A stretch of 64,000 nt of DNA from Aricia agestis (lineage: Eukaryota; Arthropoda; Insecta; Lepidoptera; Lycaenidae): NCBI RefSeq assembly GCF_905147365.1, contig NC_056427.1:7445001-7509000 (forward strand). Reading direction: 5' to 3'. The notes under the pieces are model-generated. The model was not told the DNA's origin, did no database searches, and saw only the letters and a program-made list of their open reading frames with translations. Positions 61,715-64,000 of the stretch are shown here, one piece after another (position 1 is the first letter of the stretch; every line of letters starts with the position of its first letter). The position numbers and the translations under genes are program-made.

Positions 61715-64000
61715 AAAACCGGATATTCTAAATATAATTAATTCACATAAACCATCAATTCTTGCCATCCAGGAAACATGGCTGGTGCCAGGGTCTCGTT
61801 TTCGAGTCCCAGGTTATGCCTGTTTCCGGGATGACAGATCTGATGGCAGGGCTGGAGCAGCCATTTTGGTTTCCAGCCATTGTACATATTCTGTATATAA
61901 CCTCCCTGTACATAGTACTTCTTTTAATATTGTAGCTGTGAGTGTTTTAGGTACTATTTATATATCTGTGTATGTCCCGCATCCCAACCTCACCATTTTC
62001 TCTGAACTTTCCTCAATTTTTTCCTCAGTTCCTTCCCCCTTGGTTGTGTTGGGTGATTTTAACACCCATCATACCTCTTGGGGCTCCCATTCTAATGATC
62101 CAAATTCCTCCATCCTTATTGATTTATTTGATAATAATAACTTAGTTGTCCTTAATGATGGATCCCCAACGCGTCGGGTTTCGCCTCTGCAGAACCCGAG
62201 GAGCGTGGTGGATTTATCATTATGCTCTCCTCCTCTTTCTCCTTCATGTTCCTGGGCAGTCATTCCCACCTCTTATGGTAGTGATCATTTCCCTATCCTA
62301 ATTACAATCATGTACAGACAGACTAGACAGACATTACCATCTCCTTCCCCTAGGCTTAAATTTAAAACTGCAAATGCGAATTGGTCTCAATTCGCTGACG
62401 TTACGGATTCTGAAATCAGCCATTTATTACCTTTGGATAATAATGACACACTTTCCCTATATCAAAATTTAAAAAACGTCCTTCTTTTGGCTGCGGATAG
62501 GACCATTCCACTCAAATCCACAGGAGATCAGAGAACTCTGTCTCCTCCCTGGTGGGACTCTGAGTGTACCGGGGCTTGTAAGCGTCGCAAGGACGCAGAA
62601 AGACTGTTTTCTAGGGCTATGACCTTAGAAAACTATTTAAATTATAAAAAAGTTGCAGCTGAGGTCAGACTCCTACTGTCAGAAAAGAAGAAAAATGGTT
62701 GGCGTCAGTTTTGTCTGAGTCTTTCACCATCATCTCGTCCTTCGTTAGTTTGGAAAAATATAAAAAGATTCCGCGGTTCTTTAGTTAGTGATTACCATCC
62801 GTCCAATGACACATCACAGTGGTTATATACTTTTGCTCAGAAGGTGGCACCTCCGTCAGTTCCAACTTTTGATGAGTGTCACAATTATATTTCTTCGGTC
62901 CCTCCTACAGGTTATTTAGACGGTCCTTTTTCTCCGGAGGAATTTCAATTAGTCCTAAGTTCTTTAAAGGATACCTGTCCAGGCAGTGATGGATTACCAT
63001 ACTCATTCATAGTAAACAGTGGCCCTATTACCCAAGGAGTGTGCTTAAAGGTTTTGAATGACATTTTTCAATCTGAGATGCCCCCGGAGGAATGGCGAAC
63101 ACAAATTATTCTACCGTTACTGAAATCTGGAAAACTTAGTGGTGATGCGTCTAATTATAGACCTATCGCTCTTTCTATTACATTGGGAAAAATTTTAGAT
63201 CATTTGATTAAGAATAGATTGGAGTGGTTGATGGAGAGCAAGGGCATTTTATCCAAAACACAGTTCGGTTTTCGGAAGGGCTTTAGCACTATGGACAGTC
63301 TCGGGTCTTTCGTGACTGACGTACGCATTGCCTTTTCGAAAGGCGAACATGTGGTAGGTGTGTTCCTTGACATATCATCGGCATATGATAACGTTCTTCT
63401 TCCGGTTCTCAGGCAGAAACTGCATAATCTGAGTGTCCCTGTGAAGATGATCAACTATATAATCAATTCCCTTTCCTGTCGTTTTGTTGTTGTATCTACC
63501 CAAAATTTAACCCTTCCTCCTCGAATTGTTTATAAAGGCCTCCCACAAGGTAATCCTCTCAGTCCTCTCCTTTATGATATTTACAGTTATGATTTAGATC
63601 TATCCGTTATTAGTTTTTGTGAGGTCTCTCAGTATGCCGATGATCTGACAGTGTACATTGCCTCTAAGGATATTTTAGAATGCTCTGAACGTCTCAACAC
63701 TGCAATTAGATACCTTATGGAGTGGATGGACAGACATGGTCTGAGTATCTCGATTCAGAAAAGTTCCGTTGTAGTTTTTTCTCGGTCCAAAATTACGCCT
63801 TCAGTTAATATTCTATATAATGAACAAGTTTTCCCAGTTAGGGAAAGCGTTAAATTTTTAGGAGTATACCTCGATTCTAGGTTGACTGGAGCTTACCAAA
63901 TTAACCATATTATCAAAAAATGCGAGAAAAATATCAATGTTTTACGATCTGTCAGCGGTGTATGGTGGGGTTCTCACCCATATACCCAAAAATTACTTTA
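61668..64000 (+). CDS. LINE ORF2: endonuclease and reverse transcriptase (partial, no stop in window)
   Basis: An ATG at 61668 opens MALTVIQWNSRSIRNKKPD, 47 bp before ORF1 ends; 777 codons are open to the edge. Apurinic-type endonuclease motifs are QWNSRSI, LAIQETWL, VLGDFNTHH and SDHFPI (about residues 6-215). Reverse transcriptase shows CPGSDGLPYSF, ILPLLKSGK, YRPIAL, QFGFRKGFSTMD, FLDISSAYDNV (motif A), GLPQGNPLSPLLYDIY (B) and SQYADDLTVYI (catalytic YADD), then KFLGVYLDSRLTG. All catalytic residues are present, so this copy may be active or very young. RNase H should lie beyond the edge. Expression would need reinitiation or frameshifting at the overlap. Confidence 0.9.
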   Translation, partial: MALTVIQWNSRSIRNKKPDILNIINSHKPSILAIQETWLVPGSRFRVPGYACFRDDRSDGRAGAAILVSSHCTYSVYNLPVHSTSFNIVAVSVLGTIYISVYVPHPNLTIFSELSSIFSSVPSPLVVLGDFNTHHTSWGSHSNDPNSSILIDLFDNNNLVVLNDGSPTRRVSPLQNPRSVVDLSLCSPPLSPSCSWAVIPTSYGSDHFPILITIMYRQTRQTLPSPSPRLKFKTANANWSQFADVTDSEISHLLPLDNNDTLSLYQNLKNVLLLAADRTIPLKSTGDQRTLSPPWWDSECTGACKRRKDAERLFSRAMTLENYLNYKKVAAEVRLLLSEKKKNGWRQFCLSLSPSSRPSLVWKNIKRFRGSLVSDYHPSNDTSQWLYTFAQKVAPPSVPTFDECHNYISSVPPTGYLDGPFSPEEFQLVLSSLKDTCPGSDGLPYSFIVNSGPITQGVCLKVLNDIFQSEMPPEEWRTQIILPLLKSGKLSGDASNYRPIALSITLGKILDHLIKNRLEWLMESKGILSKTQFGFRKGFSTMDSLGSFVTDVRIAFSKGEHVVGVFLDISSAYDNVLLPVLRQKLHNLSVPVKMINYIINSLSCRFVVVSTQNLTLPPRIVYKGLPQGNPLSPLLYDIYSYDLDLSVISFCEVSQYADDLTVYIASKDILECSERLNTAIRYLMEWMDRHGLSISIQKSSVVVFSRSKITPSVNILYNEQVFPVRESVKFLGVYLDSRLTGAYQINHIIKKCEKNINVLRSVSGVWWGSHPYTQKLL

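Larger units (their letters stand above)
60250..64000 (+). mobile_element. LINE of the I-superfamily type, open to the right edge
   Basis: ORF1 and ORF2 overlap by 47 bp, in different frames, without stops as far as the window goes. It is related to the copies at 16389-21204 and 9431-12394 but contains the endonuclease and complete reverse transcriptase that those lost. RNase H and the 3' end are beyond the edge. The left boundary is approximate. Confidence 0.85.

Overview
This window looks like nuclear DNA from a moth or butterfly. It has spliceosomal introns with GT..AG borders and insect-type ZAD/C2H2 zinc-finger and MADF-BESS genes. It also carries many copies of short repeats that I recall as lepidopteran: Helitron-type repeats opening CTATACTAATATTATAAA and closing CTAGT, tRNA-headed SINEs, and a LINE tail with a recurring GGCAACGCACCTGCAG stretch. 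There are no operons or prokaryotic features. Species-level assignment and the repeat names are from memory, not from a search.

Host genes. The left edge holds the 5' part of a MADF-BESS gene on the minus strand (1-1071, two exons). Four paralogous ZAD zinc-finger genes stand in tandem on the plus strand, at 12663-15939, 28435-34681, 43750-47631 and 51751-56411. Each has five coding exons with the same layout: a ZAD first Cys pair of 35-36 residues, a ZAD second Cys pair, two acidic linker exons, and one large exon with 15, 11, 9 and 9 C2H2 fingers. Every exon join I derived keeps frame, and the totals are 652, 573, 497 and 483 codons plus stop. Genes 2, 3 and 4 share a palindrome, CGGAC(G/A)CGTCCG, about 135-190 bp before the ATG once a 1.1-kb insertion in front of gene 4 is discounted. 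Gene 4 carries a near-identical tandem copy of its fourth exon.

Mobile DNA fills almost everything else. 1.2-8.3 kb: foldback and terminal-inverted-repeat elements, LINE tails and a TA microsatellite. 8.4-12.5 kb: a 184-bp MITE broken by two LINEs, each with its own target-site duplication; one encodes an intact 875-residue ORF1/reverse transcriptase fusion lacking the endonuclease. 16.4-21.2 kb: a rearranged LINE with a hAT-type MITE inside and a YADH in place of YADD. 21.3-27.2 kb: decayed DIRS-type tyrosine-recombinase retroelements in opposite orientation with their inverted repeats. 29.1-30.7 kb: a Transib (RAG1-like) transposase remnant in intron 1 of gene 2. 32.5 kb: a THAP-coding exon between inverted repeats. 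36.3-41.0 kb: a very young Ty1/copia element with two LTRs that read the same. 41.0-43.2 kb: Helitron-type repeats. 48.1-49.6 kb: nested foldbacks and a cluster of GC-rich palindromes. 58.4-59.6 kb: a duplicated AT-rich element. 60.3 kb to the right edge: a LINE with ORF1 and ORF2 both open as far as the window goes.

The zinc-finger genes probably encode nuclear DNA-binding proteins. A rapidly duplicating ZAD-finger cluster inside young transposons resembles other lineage-specific zinc-finger clusters; any role in silencing these elements is only a hypothesis here.
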